A stretch of 64,000 nucleotides of DNA. Source: Candidatus Hamiltonella defensa 5AT (Acyrthosiphon pisum). GTDB lineage: Bacteria; Pseudomonadota; Gammaproteobacteria; Enterobacterales; Enterobacteriaceae. The notes below the pieces were generated by a model. It saw only the letters and a list, made by a program, of their open reading frames with translations, had not been told where the DNA came from and ran no database searches. Numbering within the stretch: the stretch's first letter is position 1; the number at the start of each line of letters is the position of its first letter. The translations under genes and the position numbers were made by a program. This document shows positions 29,115 through 38,673 of this stretch, piece after piece. Where the stretch lies: contig NC_012751.1 of assembly GCF_000021705.1 (NCBI RefSeq), positions 1,054,001 through 1,118,000 of the forward strand, read 5' to 3'.

Positions 29115-29880
29115 AACATTCCTGTATTTAAAATACGAATTGATTTTGCATCATATAGCTAAGCTACTTTATTTAAATTACATTCTTAACTGTAATTTTT
29201 TTAAGGGATTTATTAACTTTAGATAAATCACTCTAAAGTTATAGGTTATTGAACCGTTTCTTTCAAATTCTTTTGCCGCTTTAAAACTTGGTGCGTTCAC
29301 AGAAGTAATTTTTCTACATGTCGACGTCAAGTATCTGCCCAAAATCGGGCGTTGTTCGGTTATCCAAAGAGTAGATGGTCATTGGTCAAAGCCGAAATAA
29401 TCCGTACTGGTAGTGCCTGGGTGTACCGTCAAGTACGCCAAAACACCTGAGCTGTTCAGGCTGGAAGCAGAGGCAAAAGCCGACAAGAGAGGCCTTTGGG
29501 CGTTACCTGAATCGAAAAGAACTCTCCCTTCCTTGGGAGTTGTCCAGGAAGCGCTAACCACACCGTAGCTTTGCGGGTGCCAAATAGTAACGAAGAAACA
29601 AAGCAGGTATGAAAATGAGAGAATCAAAAGAACAAGCAATATAAAAATTTGTTGCCGGTATAGATAACAGAAATCCAAGGGTAGAAAACGCGATAAGCAA
29701 TGATCTCAATCAGGGTAAAATCCCTTTTCTGGTCGGACGGCCCGGCACAGGAAAAAACGCTCCTTGCAACAAGAGCCTTGGGTTTACCTTTTGATTCGGG
29801 CAGCAATTGGATCATGTGCTGGCGCTGGCTGTTAGTCATCATTATATATTGTTCAAATTCATTTGAACTAAGGGGACGAC
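29115..29880. other. Long spacer before the HU gene
   Basis: No gene is supported. Open stretches on the minus strand at 29379-29842 contain a hydrophobic run and no family that I recognise. A good ribosome site (AAGGGGACGAC) precedes the HU-like ATG. Confidence 0.5.
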
Positions 29881-30120
29881 ATGAAAAAAAACGAACTGAT
29901 TACGAAAGTGGCAGTAGATGCAGAAATCAGCAAGGCCAAGGCCGAAGCTGAGGTTAATTCCTTGATCAACTCGGTGACAGAAGAGCTTAAAGCGGGTGGG
30001 GCAGTGGCGCTCACTGGATTTGGTACTTTTCAGGTCAAGGAACGCGCAGCGCGAACTGGGCGAACCCCCAAACTGGTGAGAACATCCAGATCGCGGCGGC
30101 CAAATTAATTGGATGTATAG
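29881..30120 (+). pseudogene. HU-family DNA-binding protein, frameshifted
   Basis: The N-terminal half is clear: [20 protein letters not shown], then [20 protein letters not shown]. In the DNA-binding arm one base is missing near 30062 (GGGCG-AACCCC), so the frame ends with junk at 30108, while the next frame gives [17 protein letters not shown], the arm and following strand. The final helix (PAFKAGKALKDAVN in typical HU) is absent, so the gene is also truncated. It is probably a spare or prophage HU copy; a functional one should be elsewhere. Confidence 0.8.
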
Positions 30121-30211
30121 CATTACGCTCCGGGGCGGAGTTTTTATATCAATGTCGGCATCTAATCATTCTGAGGATTTTTTTGAGAAAGGGCTTTTAA
30201 TTCTTCATCTG

Positions 30212-30548
30212 TCAACCCGGTAGAATTTTAACCACTGAGTACTCTAAACGATTGACAACAAGTCGTTGAGCGAGTTGTCGAGTCGCTTCTTGATAACCTT
30301 CTTGTTTACCTTTTTGAAGGCCTTGCTGAATACCTTCTTGTCTTAATGCTTCAGCCATCGTCATCAGAGTCCCATCGTGTTTTTCTGACGGCCACAATTT
30401 CATTGAGTAACTCGCTCATATCCCGTCGGCGAATGTGTTGTTGAACCAGTTCTAATAACGCCATCCGGCGATGCTTCATAATTTCTCCATCGCTCAGTGT
30501 CGTCAAATCCGCCAGTCTGAAAGGTTGGGTATAAATACGCTCCGACAA
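30212..30548 (-). pseudogene. Rpn-family nuclease, fragments
   Basis: One frame (start 30548) gives the middle of an Rpn-type protein, LADLTTLSDGEIMKHRRMAL and LELVQQHIRRRDMSELLNEI. After a deletion and frameshift near 30390 the C-terminal piece follows, with MAEALRQEGIQQGLQKGKQE and LVVNRLEYSVVKIL. The N-terminal catalytic region is missing. It resembles the fragment at 6544-6918 and shares its HIRRRDMSELLNEI block. Confidence 0.65.
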
Positions 30549-30959
30549 GGCTTTATCTTCAAAACAATAATGGTATTAAATGAGTTTAGGGTGAATCAAT
30601 CGGACAGAGACAAGGATTTTTGTCACGCATTGCTAATGCGCTCTGTAACGTGAAACGGCTATACTGTTCTACAGAATCAAATTATAATCCGTCCAATATT
30701 GAATCTATAATTGCCCAAAATGGGCGCCAGCAGAGGTTGGATAATAGATTGTTTCGGGGCAAAATAATTTGTACTAGCCGAATAAAACAAGAATGAACTT
30801 TCACATGTGAAAAATTTTGAGGTTAAGACTGGATGGAATAAGAGATTCAAAGTTACTTGGCTGACGACCGGCAATACCGATAGGACTGCCAGGGCGCTCA
30901 GTTGAGGTTTTGGCAAACCTCCTGAAGCATCATTGATAAAGCATCGTAGAGCTCAGCTT
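30549..30959. other. Spacer with no supported gene
   Basis: Upstream remnant bases of the Rpn gene may extend to about 30640. Nothing else is recognisable. Confidence 0.4.
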
Positions 30960-31193
30960 TTAGGCCAGACTCTTTATTTCAGAGCTTTGCAGGGGTTCAC
31001 CACTGAATAGGAACACACTGACTCGCGCACTAATGTGGCGGTCTGCGTCGGTTACAGCCTGACTGGAGCAAAAGTGTGTCCAGGCATTCAGATAGTCTTG
31101 ATAGGTATGGGTTGACGGTATGCAGCCAGTTACAATATCCTTGGGAGTGATTATCTCACCCTCAGCTTCATTCGATTTTAAGACCCCTGCCAA
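30960..31193 (-). CDS. Small hypothetical protein
   Basis: This 77-codon frame (MAGVLKSNEAEGEIITPKDI through SGEPLQSSEIKSLA) has balanced composition but no motif that I recognise. It lies just upstream of, and divergent from, the restriction-modification island. It could be a fragment of a larger mobile-element gene or a chance frame. Confidence 0.25.
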   Translation of the reverse strand: MAGVLKSNEAEGEIITPKDIVTGCIPSTHTYQDYLNAWTHFCSSQAVTDADRHISARVSVFLFSGEPLQSSEIKSLA

Positions 31194-31389
31194 GCCTGTT
31201 TTGGGCGCCGAGAGCCGTGCGGGTCATGCCATGTTTTGTTGATTTCTTATATTGATTTGTCATCAACTAAAGCCCCTGCTGCTGCCATGATTAAAGCATG
31301 ACTCAAAATGACACAGAGCTTTCACAAGATCCTGGTAAAAGGGAATATTATAAGACATAATGTCCGCAAAAATTCCCAGAGAGCAAGAT

Positions 31390-32638
31390 ATGACACATGC
31401 CCAGCCACCAGAACTCCTGAAACAGGCTCGCAGCAGGTTCACGCAACGCGAAATAGCAGAACATGCAGGCAAGGACACCAGGACCGCAAGGCGATGGGAA
31501 AAAGGCGAAACGCCTTGTCCGTCAATGCTCGAACCCGTGTTGCGCGACCTGTTGCAACAACCCGCCGCCCGCACAAAAAAAGTGAGCCCCCGCTTCCGCT
31601 TCATTGACCTGTTCGCCGGCATTGGCGGCATCCGTATGGGCTTCGATGCTCAGGGCGGTGAATGCGTTTTTACCAGCGAATGGAACAGGTTCTCAAAAAA
31701 GACCTACATTCAGAACTACGGCGCCCCTCATCCGTTTGTGGGTGACATCGTTCCATATCCGGCAGAGGACGTGCCGGACCATGATGTACTGCTCGCCGGC
31801 TTCCCCTGCCAGCCGTTCAGTATTGCGGGCGTCAGCAAAAAGAATTCGCTGGGCCGCCCACATGGTTTCGAATGCACCACGCAGGGAACCCTGTTCTTTG
31901 ACGTGGCCCGTATCATCGCCACCAGACGCCCTTGGGCGTTCCTGCTGGAAAACGTCAAGAACCTGCTTTCACACAACAAGGGCCACACCTTCAACGTCAT
32001 CCTGCAAACGCTCAGGGACGAGCTGGGCTATGATGTGCATTACAGGGTAATCGACGGGCAGCACTTCACACCGCAGCATCGCGAACGAATCATCATCGTC
32101 GGTTTCCGCGAAAAAACGGGCTTCTCATGGGATGACCTGAAACTACCGGAAGAAGGTCCGCGCCTTGCGTCAATTCTGCACAGGACGGATGGCACAGAGC
32201 CGGTGCTCCCCTGGGATGGAGAGCGCTTTTTCGATCACGACAGGCGGGCCCCGTGCCGCTCCGATACACGTTGACGCCCAACCTGTGGGCCTACCTTCAG
32301 GCCTATGCAGACAAGCACCGCGCCGCCGGCAATGGGTTCGGCTTTGGTATGGCCTATCCCGACAGTGTGACACGCACACTGTCAGCCCGGTATCACAAGG
32401 ACGGGTCAGAAATCCTTGTATGGCACAGGGCAGGAACAAACGGCCGAGACGCCTGACGCCACGCGAATGCGCCCGCCTGATGGGCTTCCCTGACGCTTTC
32501 CAGATACCTGTCAGTGATACGCAGGCTTACCGTCAGTTCGGCAATAGCGTCGTCATGCCGGTCATGCAGGAAGTCGCCCGCATCATGACGCCTCACGTGC
32601 GGGCTCAGATGCATTGCCCCTGTTTTCCTGATGGTTGA
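31390..32638 (+). pseudogene. DNA cytosine-5 methyltransferase (Dcm/M.EcoRII type), two frameshifts
   Basis: The likely start is ATG 31390. Residues ~10-50 form a helix-turn-helix (RSRFTQREIAEHAGKDTRTA), followed by the C5-methylase motifs: I (FIDLFAGIGGIRMGFD), IV with the catalytic Cys (AGFPCQPFSIAGVS), VI (LLENVKNLL) and VIII (QHRERIIIVGF). After a shift near 32245 the target-recognition region continues ([18 protein letters not shown]), and after another near 32425 motifs IX and X appear ([22 protein letters not shown]). With Vsr and EcoRII endonuclease next door it should modify CCWGG. As written, motifs IX and X are off frame, so the enzyme would be inactive. The island is visibly GC-rich against its surroundings, pointing to recent transfer. 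Confidence 0.85.
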
Positions 32639-33077
32639 CGTAGTAGACCGCGCGACACGTAGGCGGATGATGTCAGGCATACGTGGGCGAAATACAAAAC
32701 CGGAGATCCTGATCCGCCGCCTTCTGCACCTTCACGGTTTCCGGTTTCGCCTTCATGTCCGCGATCTGCCGGGCAAGCCTGACATAGTTCTGCCTCGCTA
32801 CCATGCGATAGTATTTGTGCATGGATGCTTCTGGCATGGGCACGACTGCCCACTGTTCAAATGGCCCGGAACACGCCCGGACTTTTGGCGCGAGAAGATC
32901 AGGCGAAACCAGGCTAAGGACAACCTTGTCAGAGAATCCCTGCTGGCAAATGGCTGGCGAGTAGGCATCGTATGGGAATGCGCCCTTCGCGGCGCTGGGA
33001 AAAATATTGAGGGCGTAGCACAGAGTCTTTCAGAATGGCTTCGTAGCGTCGCCCCATTGATCGAGGTGAGGCAATGA
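32631..33077 (+). CDS. vsr: Very short patch repair endonuclease Vsr
   Basis: This 148-residue protein has the Vsr pattern: [20 protein letters not shown], then [20 protein letters not shown] with the metal-binding Asp of the PD-(D/E)XK-like core, and [19 protein letters not shown] with zinc/active-site His and Cys. Vsr nicks 5' of T in T:G mismatches that arise when 5-methylcytosine in CCWGG deaminates. Its start overlaps the end of the methylase gene and its stop overlaps the endonuclease start (ATGA), so all three form one operon. The frame is intact. Confidence 0.92.
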   Translation: MVDVVDRATRRRMMSGIRGRNTKPEILIRRLLHLHGFRFRLHVRDLPGKPDIVLPRYHAIVFVHGCFWHGHDCPLFKWPGTRPDFWREKIRRNQAKDNLVRESLLANGWRVGIVWECALRGAGKNIEGVAQSLSEWLRSVAPLIEVRQ

Positions 33078-34279
33078 ATCCAGGGTATCTGTCAGAGTAT
33101 TTTGAAGGGGTCGCCGCCAAGAAGCTAAGCGCGGTAGAGGCTGATGAGACACGTTCAAACCAGCACGAATACCACGCCACAAAGAATGTGCGGGTATTCC
33201 TTGGCAGTCCTGAAGAGAAGACGAGAATACCCGCCCGTTTCCTCTATCTCACCGACGACGATCCCGACCCCATCGTGGAAGATGCGTTTCTGACGCTGTA
33301 CAACTGCCGCAAGGAAAAACCACGCGCCCCGGAATACCATCTGTACTTTCCTACCACAAATGTATCCCTGAACGCATACGAAGGTGATTTGCTTGTTATC
33401 GCCAAAAAGCGGGACGGCGGCCTGCTTGTCATCATTGCCGAGAATGGTTCAAGCATTGGGCGGCAGATTGAATGGCTATTTGGCCTTGCCGATCTGGCGC
33501 GCTGCGACTTCTCGGTAAAGTCCGGGCTGAAAACAGAACAGTTCCGCATCGATTTTCCCTCCCGGTTCATTCTGGAAAACATCGGAATTGAGGTTCAAAC
33601 ATCCGAGGACACCTACCTTGATGATATGCTTTCCCGCTTCGCTGGACGCTCGACTACACGCGAATTTTCGGCTTATGCGCGCTCTACACTCAAAGACCTT
33701 TCCCCACAGGATCAGCCAGACCTTGTTCTGATGACGTGGATGGAGCGAGAGGAAATACTTTTCCGCACGCTTGAGAGCTACCTTATCGCCGACCGGCTAT
33801 CGCAGGGATTCTCCGGCAAGGCCAGCGTCGCGGCGGTTGATGTTGATGGCTTCCTGTCCTTCTCCCTGTCTGTGCAAAATCGGCGCAAAAGTCGTGTCGG
33901 CCTTGCCCTGGAAAACCATCTGGAAGTGCTGTTTTCGGAAAACGGCCTCCGCTATACGCGAACAGCCGTAACAGAGAACAAGGCCAAGCCTGATTTTCTG
34001 TTTCCTGGCGTGACCGAATACCATAACCCGGCTTTCGACCCGCTGAAACTGACCATGCCTGGCGTGAAATCGACCTGCAAGGATCGCTGGCGGCAGGTTC
34101 TTGCTGAAGCAGACAGGATTGATAACAAGCATCTGCTGACTCTGGAAACAGAAATCTCCACGCACCAGACCGATGAAATGGCAGCAAAGCGACTGCAGCT
34201 CGTTCTGCCGCGAAGTCTGTACCAGACCTATACGCCATCCCAGCAGACATGGTTGATTGACGTTGCCAGCTTCACGTAA
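33074..34279 (+). CDS. ecoRIIR: Type II restriction endonuclease, EcoRII family
   Basis: This 401-residue protein matches EcoRII: an N-terminal effector-DNA domain (residues ~1-170) and a C-terminal catalytic domain with RKSRVGLALENHLEVLFSEN, the active-site Asp in AKPDFLFPG, and the lysines in MPGVKSTCKDRWRQVLAEAD followed by KHLLTLE. EcoRII cuts before CCWGG and needs two sites. Length is near that of EcoRII (about 404). It is translationally coupled to vsr. The gene is intact while the methylase is broken, an arrangement that would normally kill the cell unless the site is protected in another way. Confidence 0.9.
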   Translation: MNPGYLSEYFEGVAAKKLSAVEADETRSNQHEYHATKNVRVFLGSPEEKTRIPARFLYLTDDDPDPIVEDAFLTLYNCRKEKPRAPEYHLYFPTTNVSLNAYEGDLLVIAKKRDGGLLVIIAENGSSIGRQIEWLFGLADLARCDFSVKSGLKTEQFRIDFPSRFILENIGIEVQTSEDTYLDDMLSRFAGRSTTREFSAYARSTLKDLSPQDQPDLVLMTWMEREEILFRTLESYLIADRLSQGFSGKASVAAVDVDGFLSFSLSVQNRRKSRVGLALENHLEVLFSENGLRYTRTAVTENKAKPDFLFPGVTEYHNPAFDPLKLTMPGVKSTCKDRWRQVLAEADRIDNKHLLTLETEISTHQTDEMAAKRLQLVLPRSLYQTYTPSQQTWLIDVASFT

Positions 34280-34681
34280 CTGGTTCGTGCCAGACAGCAT
34301 GCGTGAGTACTTAACTGAACCTCGGGTTGGCGTACGATTTTTTCCGTTTTCTGAGACGATCCATGGTTTGGAATTTCCCTGGTTGTGGTGGCCAAATTTA
34401 GTTGATCAGTACAGTTCGTTCCTTGTCGCTCCGCTCCTGCGGTACGCCTCAGCCAAAGCTGTGGCGAACGGGTCAACTTAAGGGGTACGTTATTTGTCGA
34501 TTTTAAGGTCCATGGAAAACCTGTAGTGGCGTTTCCCGTTTCCAGATGGTAAGAGCCAACAATGGAAGGCGCGAAAATTGCTTATAGAGGCAGTGTATTA
34601 CAGCTCAGGACACATCATTTTGGGCGACTATCGATATAAAAAATTAACAGGCATAGGATCTTGTTTTTTTAAAGTGGATGG
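34280..34681. other. Spacer after the restriction island
   Basis: There is no gene. ggccaaatttagttgatcagtaca at 34390-34413 matches 46866-46889 at 21 of 24 positions and may be an insertion-sequence end. Confidence 0.4.
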
Positions 34682-34862
34682 CTAATGAAGAAATTTGTTT
34701 AAACTGTCTTCAGAAAGACCGGTATACATTTTAACCTGTTTCAAAGAAAAGGCATTCTTTAATGCGCGACATAACCATAAAATATCCCTGCTTTCACCAT
34801 ATCCTGAATTAGCTCGCTTAGGGCGTCCTGGTTTACCGAAGTGACTACGTGAAATTAGTGAT
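34682..34862 (-). other. Short open frame after the 2H phosphoesterase gene
   Basis: Following the stop of the upstream gene, another minus-strand frame encodes GKPGRPKRANSGYGESRDIL and ALKNAFSLKQVKMYTGLSED ending LNKFLH. The ending vaguely recalls Rpn C-termini (VKMSTGLSDAEMNAL). It has no separate start; a remnant is likely. Confidence 0.25.
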
Positions 34863-35621
34863 TCACTCAAATTTGTACAGGATCTTCTCAACGTTACCCG
34901 AACGCCCAAGCTTTCCAATAGCCAGACTTTGAGCTTTAAAAACAATCCCTGGTGTGACCGCTATCTCTCCAATGAGATCTTTTATAGAAATGAATGTCTT
35001 GTTTTGATCTTTTCGGTCTACTCCTGAATCGTAAAAAAGAGTGATATGAGGATTAAGATTGCCTGGAAGGCCCCAAAAAATGCCATAATTTTTAACTTTC
35101 TCGCGTTGGTCTAGTGAAAGATTTCGAAGCATACGCACTTGTTCCATGAGCTCACTCGAACGATATGCCGCTGCTATCTCTACAATGCTTTTGTGAAAGT
35201 CATTCAGATTCGTTTCATCATCGATTCTTTCAACAGTCCAAAAAATATTTTCTTGGGTATCGGTTAAAGAGGATCGCATTGTCAGAGTTGGCAAAAATGG
35301 ATTTTTTTTGAGAAAAACGCCAAGATTTTCAATCAATTCCGGCAAACGGCTTTCCTCTATTTTTAATTGAAACAGCGAAATATGAGGGATATTTTTTGGG
35401 GGATTTTCTGGAAAATGAGCGATTAACCGGCGTGTCACCTCCCCTGAAAGTTTTTGGCTCTCCTCCTGCACATTGTGGGGCAGAGAGAATAAAATGCCAA
35501 TTTCAAGTTTAGGGGAAGAAGCCAGGCACAGACCAGACTTAAAAAGAAGAAAAAAAATTGTCAATCCCGTAAGGTAGTAAGGTATATTTTTGAAAATCAA
35601 AATATGCACCCCATTAAGCAC
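34863..35621 (-). CDS. Exported 2H phosphoesterase-like protein
   Basis: This 252-residue protein starts with a hydrophobic segment (YYLTGLTIFFLLFKSGLCLA, residues ~15-34) that looks like a Sec signal peptide or anchor. The body has two spaced H-x-S/T motifs, IPHISLFQLKI near residue 100 and NPHITLFYDSG near residue 192, the signature pair of the 2H phosphoesterase superfamily (2'-5' RNA ligase-like, cyclic phosphodiesterases). Each His acts in phosphoester hydrolysis. The export signal is unusual for such enzymes, which mostly act on cytoplasmic RNA or nucleotides, and suggests action in the periplasm or outside the cell. It has no clear operon partner. Confidence 0.6.
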   Translation of the reverse strand: MLNGVHILIFKNIPYYLTGLTIFFLLFKSGLCLASSPKLEIGILFSLPHNVQEESQKLSGEVTRRLIAHFPENPPKNIPHISLFQLKIEESRLPELIENLGVFLKKNPFLPTLTMRSSLTDTQENIFWTVERIDDETNLNDFHKSIVEIAAAYRSSELMEQVRMLRNLSLDQREKVKNYGIFWGLPGNLNPHITLFYDSGVDRKDQNKTFISIKDLIGEIAVTPGIVFKAQSLAIGKLGRSGNVEKILYKFE

Positions 35622-35899
35622 TTTGAATTTGATCTAGCCTTATTGCACAAACGCTCATTGATATTGAAATCATTTTTGAATAACTCAAAAACCTTTGTCA
35701 AATAGAACATTCTCTTCATCGTAAAATCCCTGATTTTATTGTCAATTGACTCTGCGGCAGAGTGGTTTATTGGTTAAAACCTTGTAAACCAAATTGCATC
35801 TGATTTGTAGAAATCTACAGTAAAAATTGACTTTGCTTAGGCCTAACTGACGTTGTTATAGATAAATGGCGTCGCTATCGGTTATTTTATAAACGTCCA
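35622..35899. other. Spacer with a biotin-operator-like half site
   Basis: CTTGTAAACCAAATT at 35781-35795 equals one arm of the E. coli BirA operator as I remember it, followed by a partly matching GATTT. No bio gene is adjacent, so chance or a relic is likely. Confidence 0.25.
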
Positions 35900-36075
35900 C
35901 AAAGAAACCCTCGAGTATTACCAAAAAAATCCCACCCCCTCTCTTAACCACTTTTTCGGAACATGGTGATCGAGTCCGGTTGTGTGGCAGTATTCTATCA
36001 ATCCATCCAGTGAATTGACTTTAATTTTGTCATAAATTCCTTGTAATCTGTTCTCGACAGTTCTGAGGAAATGTT
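35900..36075 (-). pseudogene. LuxR-type helix-turn-helix remnant
   Basis: The minus strand reads ENRLQGIYDKIKVNSLDGLI, EYCHTTGLDHHVPKKWLREG and VGFF, the last half of the HTH and tail of the regulator family also seen at 41986 and 54167. Nothing upstream of the recognition helix is preserved. Confidence 0.6.
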
Positions 36076-36477
36076 TTTTGATTTAATATCATTCATTATC
36101 AGATTCCATAAATTAATTAAAATCAGATTTACTCAGCCTACAGTCTGAGTATAACATACACACCAACAATCAATTATAAATAATCATTCACAGAAAAACA
36201 CATTACCTCATGCATGTCAGACATGCAAACCAGAAACCTTCGCTTATCTGCCGGAAAGGATATCTTCATCTCCTCATTTTATTTATCAAAGAATATGCAC
36301 ATGAAAATACAAGCGTCGTGCTTTTTCTGTGCGTGTTGTCCAGCAGCGCGAGTCAACCCACGATGATGAGTCCCGTATCCGGGCTGATTGAGCCGGTGAA
36401 TACTGCGTTGGGGGTCTATGAAAAGGCGTGAGCCCTAAAATTGATGTCGGCCTTTCAGGCACGCTACTTAGAAGTGC
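36076..36477. other. Spacer with no supported gene
   Basis: AT-rich at first, then mixed. A short plus-strand frame at 36210-36431 has no recognisable family. Confidence 0.4.
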
Positions 36478-36776
36478 TTGTTTATCGAAGGCCAAAGGAC
36501 AGATATGAGGACATTTCCTCAGCTATGGGCAGCAGGAAACTGGGAAAAGGTGAAAGAAGTGATAGCAGACAGGGGGTATGACTTGAGTGAAGTGAGAAAC
36601 CTAATTCGTGAAAATGGAAAAGAGTCGATGATTGCCCGCTCTGCTATTGAACGTTTTTTTGGCAAAATCAAAGAGCACAAAAGGCTTGCTTTACGCTTCA
36701 ATAAACTCGATATCACCTTCTTTTATTTCTTCGCTATGGCTTTTTAAAGTCTTTAATTTACTTTGTTAACAGTGCC
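36478..36776 (+). mobile_element. IS5-like transposase remnant with end repeat
   Basis: The 89-residue frame reads WEKVKEVIADRGYDLSEVRN with the second catalytic Asp, then jumps to ARSAIERFFGKIKEHKRLAL with the catalytic Glu region and FNKLDITFFYFFAMAF. An internal deletion joins the two blocks. It ends with ACTTTGTTAACAGTGCC at 36760-36776, the element end. A smaller relative is at 55745-55897. Confidence 0.7.
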
Positions 36777-36939
36777 ATATCAGATGAAATATGAAGACCC
36801 AAAGTCTCGACAGATAGAGTAGGTTACATAAATTTGGTTAACGAGTAGGTCATAAAAGCATATGCGGTCAAACCGAAAGCGGCTTTTCAAAAGGCGGGCG
36901 ATAAAAACGGAGATCGCTTGTGTCAACATCGTGCTGTTG

Positions 36940-37393
36940 ACTCCTCAGGTCAGACTATCGACTTTCTGCCGGCTAACAGGGATAAAGCAGCAGCTCTGCG
37001 TTTTTTTCGACAGGCTTTTTTCGAAGCCAGGGTAATCCGAAAGTCATCACTATTGATAAAAGTGGGGCTAATACTGCTACTTTGACGGAAATCAACAAAG
37101 GGAAAAGTCAAGAGGAAGCCATCAAAATCAGACAAAGCAAATATCTAAACAATTTAATTGAGCAAGTGAAGCGTAATATGAAACGCCGAACACGACCCAT
37201 GCTGCGATTCTTCCTTTAGGCGAGCTCAGACAGGGTTCGCAGGGATTGAACTGATAGAGATGATACGTAAAGGACAATTAATCCATCCACAAGGGGAAAA
37301 ATTATCCCCTGCAGAACAATTTTATTTTCTGACTGCCTAAAAAATAAGCCACACCCCTTTCGGTTTATCTTTTTCCATTAATGCGACACAACC
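36940..37393 (+). mobile_element. IS6-family transposase remnant with terminal repeat
   Basis: Fragments in different frames give HRAVDSSGQTIDFLPANRDK, AAALRFFRQAFF, NPKVITIDKSGANTATLTEI, NLIEQVKRNMKRRTRPMLRF and AGIELIEMIRKGQL, covering the IS6 catalytic core and C-terminus. The tail ends in ttaatgcgacacaacc (37378-37393). Several frameshifts make it non-functional. The 3' end repeats that at 358-520. Confidence 0.75.
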
Positions 37394-37616
37394 AAGTAGG
37401 CTAGGGAAATTCAACTTTGTTTACTATTTGCACCAAAATTTTTAATGGGACAGCCCTGTAGGACTCCTGCCAAGAATGTTACTAAAAACCTCAAGTTGAC
37501 CATTCACACTCTACCGCTGGGTGCCTGCCTCTACTTACGCTTAACGTACTTTAATTCCGAATTATGAGACAACCCCAACTTTCCGGTCCCTTATGTTACC
37601 CATTTAAAAAATCTAT

Positions 37617-37653
37617 TCAGGTTATTCCCTGATGTTTTTATGGCCTATATTTT
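37617..37653 (+). promoter_or_regulatory. Conserved upstream element, copy 2
   Basis: tcaggttattccctgatg and the following tttttatggcctatatttt match copy 1 (559-595), with cctgatgtttt identical. It lies about 85 bases before the C80-like effector start, within an AT-rich leader. It could be a regulator binding site or a promoter-proximal fossil of a shared insertion. Confidence 0.4.
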
Positions 37654-37738
37654 TTAAATATAAAAATACCATCAAGTTATTCTCTTTATTCGATTAAAGA
37701 TTGATTCTATTTAATTACCAGCGCGAAAAAACAATTAT

Positions 37739-38673
37739 GTTTAAAATAAGAACTTTAAAAAACTTTGCATCAGAGATTAATTTATTTACTTACAATTCAG
37801 GGGCCAAAAATAAACAAAACCCAACAAATTTTTCTGATTTTACTAAACTTATAAATTCTATAAGTTCTACAAATACAGTTCATTGTAAGAAAAAAGAAGT
37901 AGCTGAATTAGAAAAAAAAGACATTATTTATATGCCTTTTCCTGCTAATGAAGATATGTTTTTGCAAATTCTTTCCATTAACGTCCCTCGTGTTTTATCA
38001 GGACCCCCCCCTCCCTGTATTAAGCACATCATCAAAATTTTTGATAAAAAAAGAACAAAAAAAATTTATAGAATCCAGGAAGAACGAATTGGATTTTGGA
38101 GAAAAATTTTACCAACAACAAAAGAATAATTTTACCAAAGAAGGTATACAATATGTTCACAGCCTAAACAGCGAACTGACCAAGCTTGCAGGTGAATATT
38201 TAGCCTTAGGTCAGATAATATTTATATCTAAAGATGAAACTTCAAATTTAAAGCTCTCTAAGGTGTATGTATTGGGGCATGGAAACGCTGGAGATAAAAA
38301 TATTTACGATACAGCCAGGTCTGACAGTCAAACGAAAAGCGCTGCTGATATGGTTGGTGAACTTAAAGAGTTAATAAAAATAGATCAATCAATAGACATA
38401 CGCTTAACCTCCTGCGAAAGTGCTGACGCCTATACGATCAGATCGTTTAAAAATACTGAAGTCAGATAAAAATAAAAAAATTTATGTGAGATTAAACCTC
38501 TAGCAGAACATGTTCGTAATGAATTCAACAATCAAAAAGTAGAAGCAAAAGTTTATGGCTACCATGGTGACGGTGTTTCCGGAGGCTCGGGATACTATAA
38601 TAAAATCCGGTGGCTGGCTCATCAGCCTAATGTGCGCATGAGAGCAAGTCAGGTCCGCACTGAATTTGATTAG
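37739..38673 (+). pseudogene. C80-like cysteine protease effector, frameshifted
   Basis: From ATG 37739 the first frame reads FKIRTLKNFASEINLFTYN and runs to an 8-base C tract (38004-38011). The second frame carries the core: LSKVYVLGHGNAGDKNIYD with a His, and IDIRLTSCESADA with a Cys, spaced as in the C80 self-processing protease of RTX and clostridial toxins. After another shift near 38470 the end reads LAEHVRNEFNNQKVEAKVYG, YHGDGVSGGSG, closing at TAG 38673. So two frameshifts break a protein of about 310 residues. One C fewer at the C tract would reopen the first junction. Inositol-phosphate activation is known for C80 domains; here it is only a possibility. Confidence 0.55.

Noticed and set aside
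29624..29842. Minus-strand frame with FTLIEI, like a type IV prepilin N-terminus
   Set aside because: There is Asp instead of Gly before the Phe, no continuous hydrophobic helix follows and there is no pilin body; judged chance.
33783..34300. Two long minus-strand frames inside the restriction endonuclease gene
   Set aside because: They are antisense shadows of the well-supported EcoRII-type gene in GC-rich DNA, where stops are rare.
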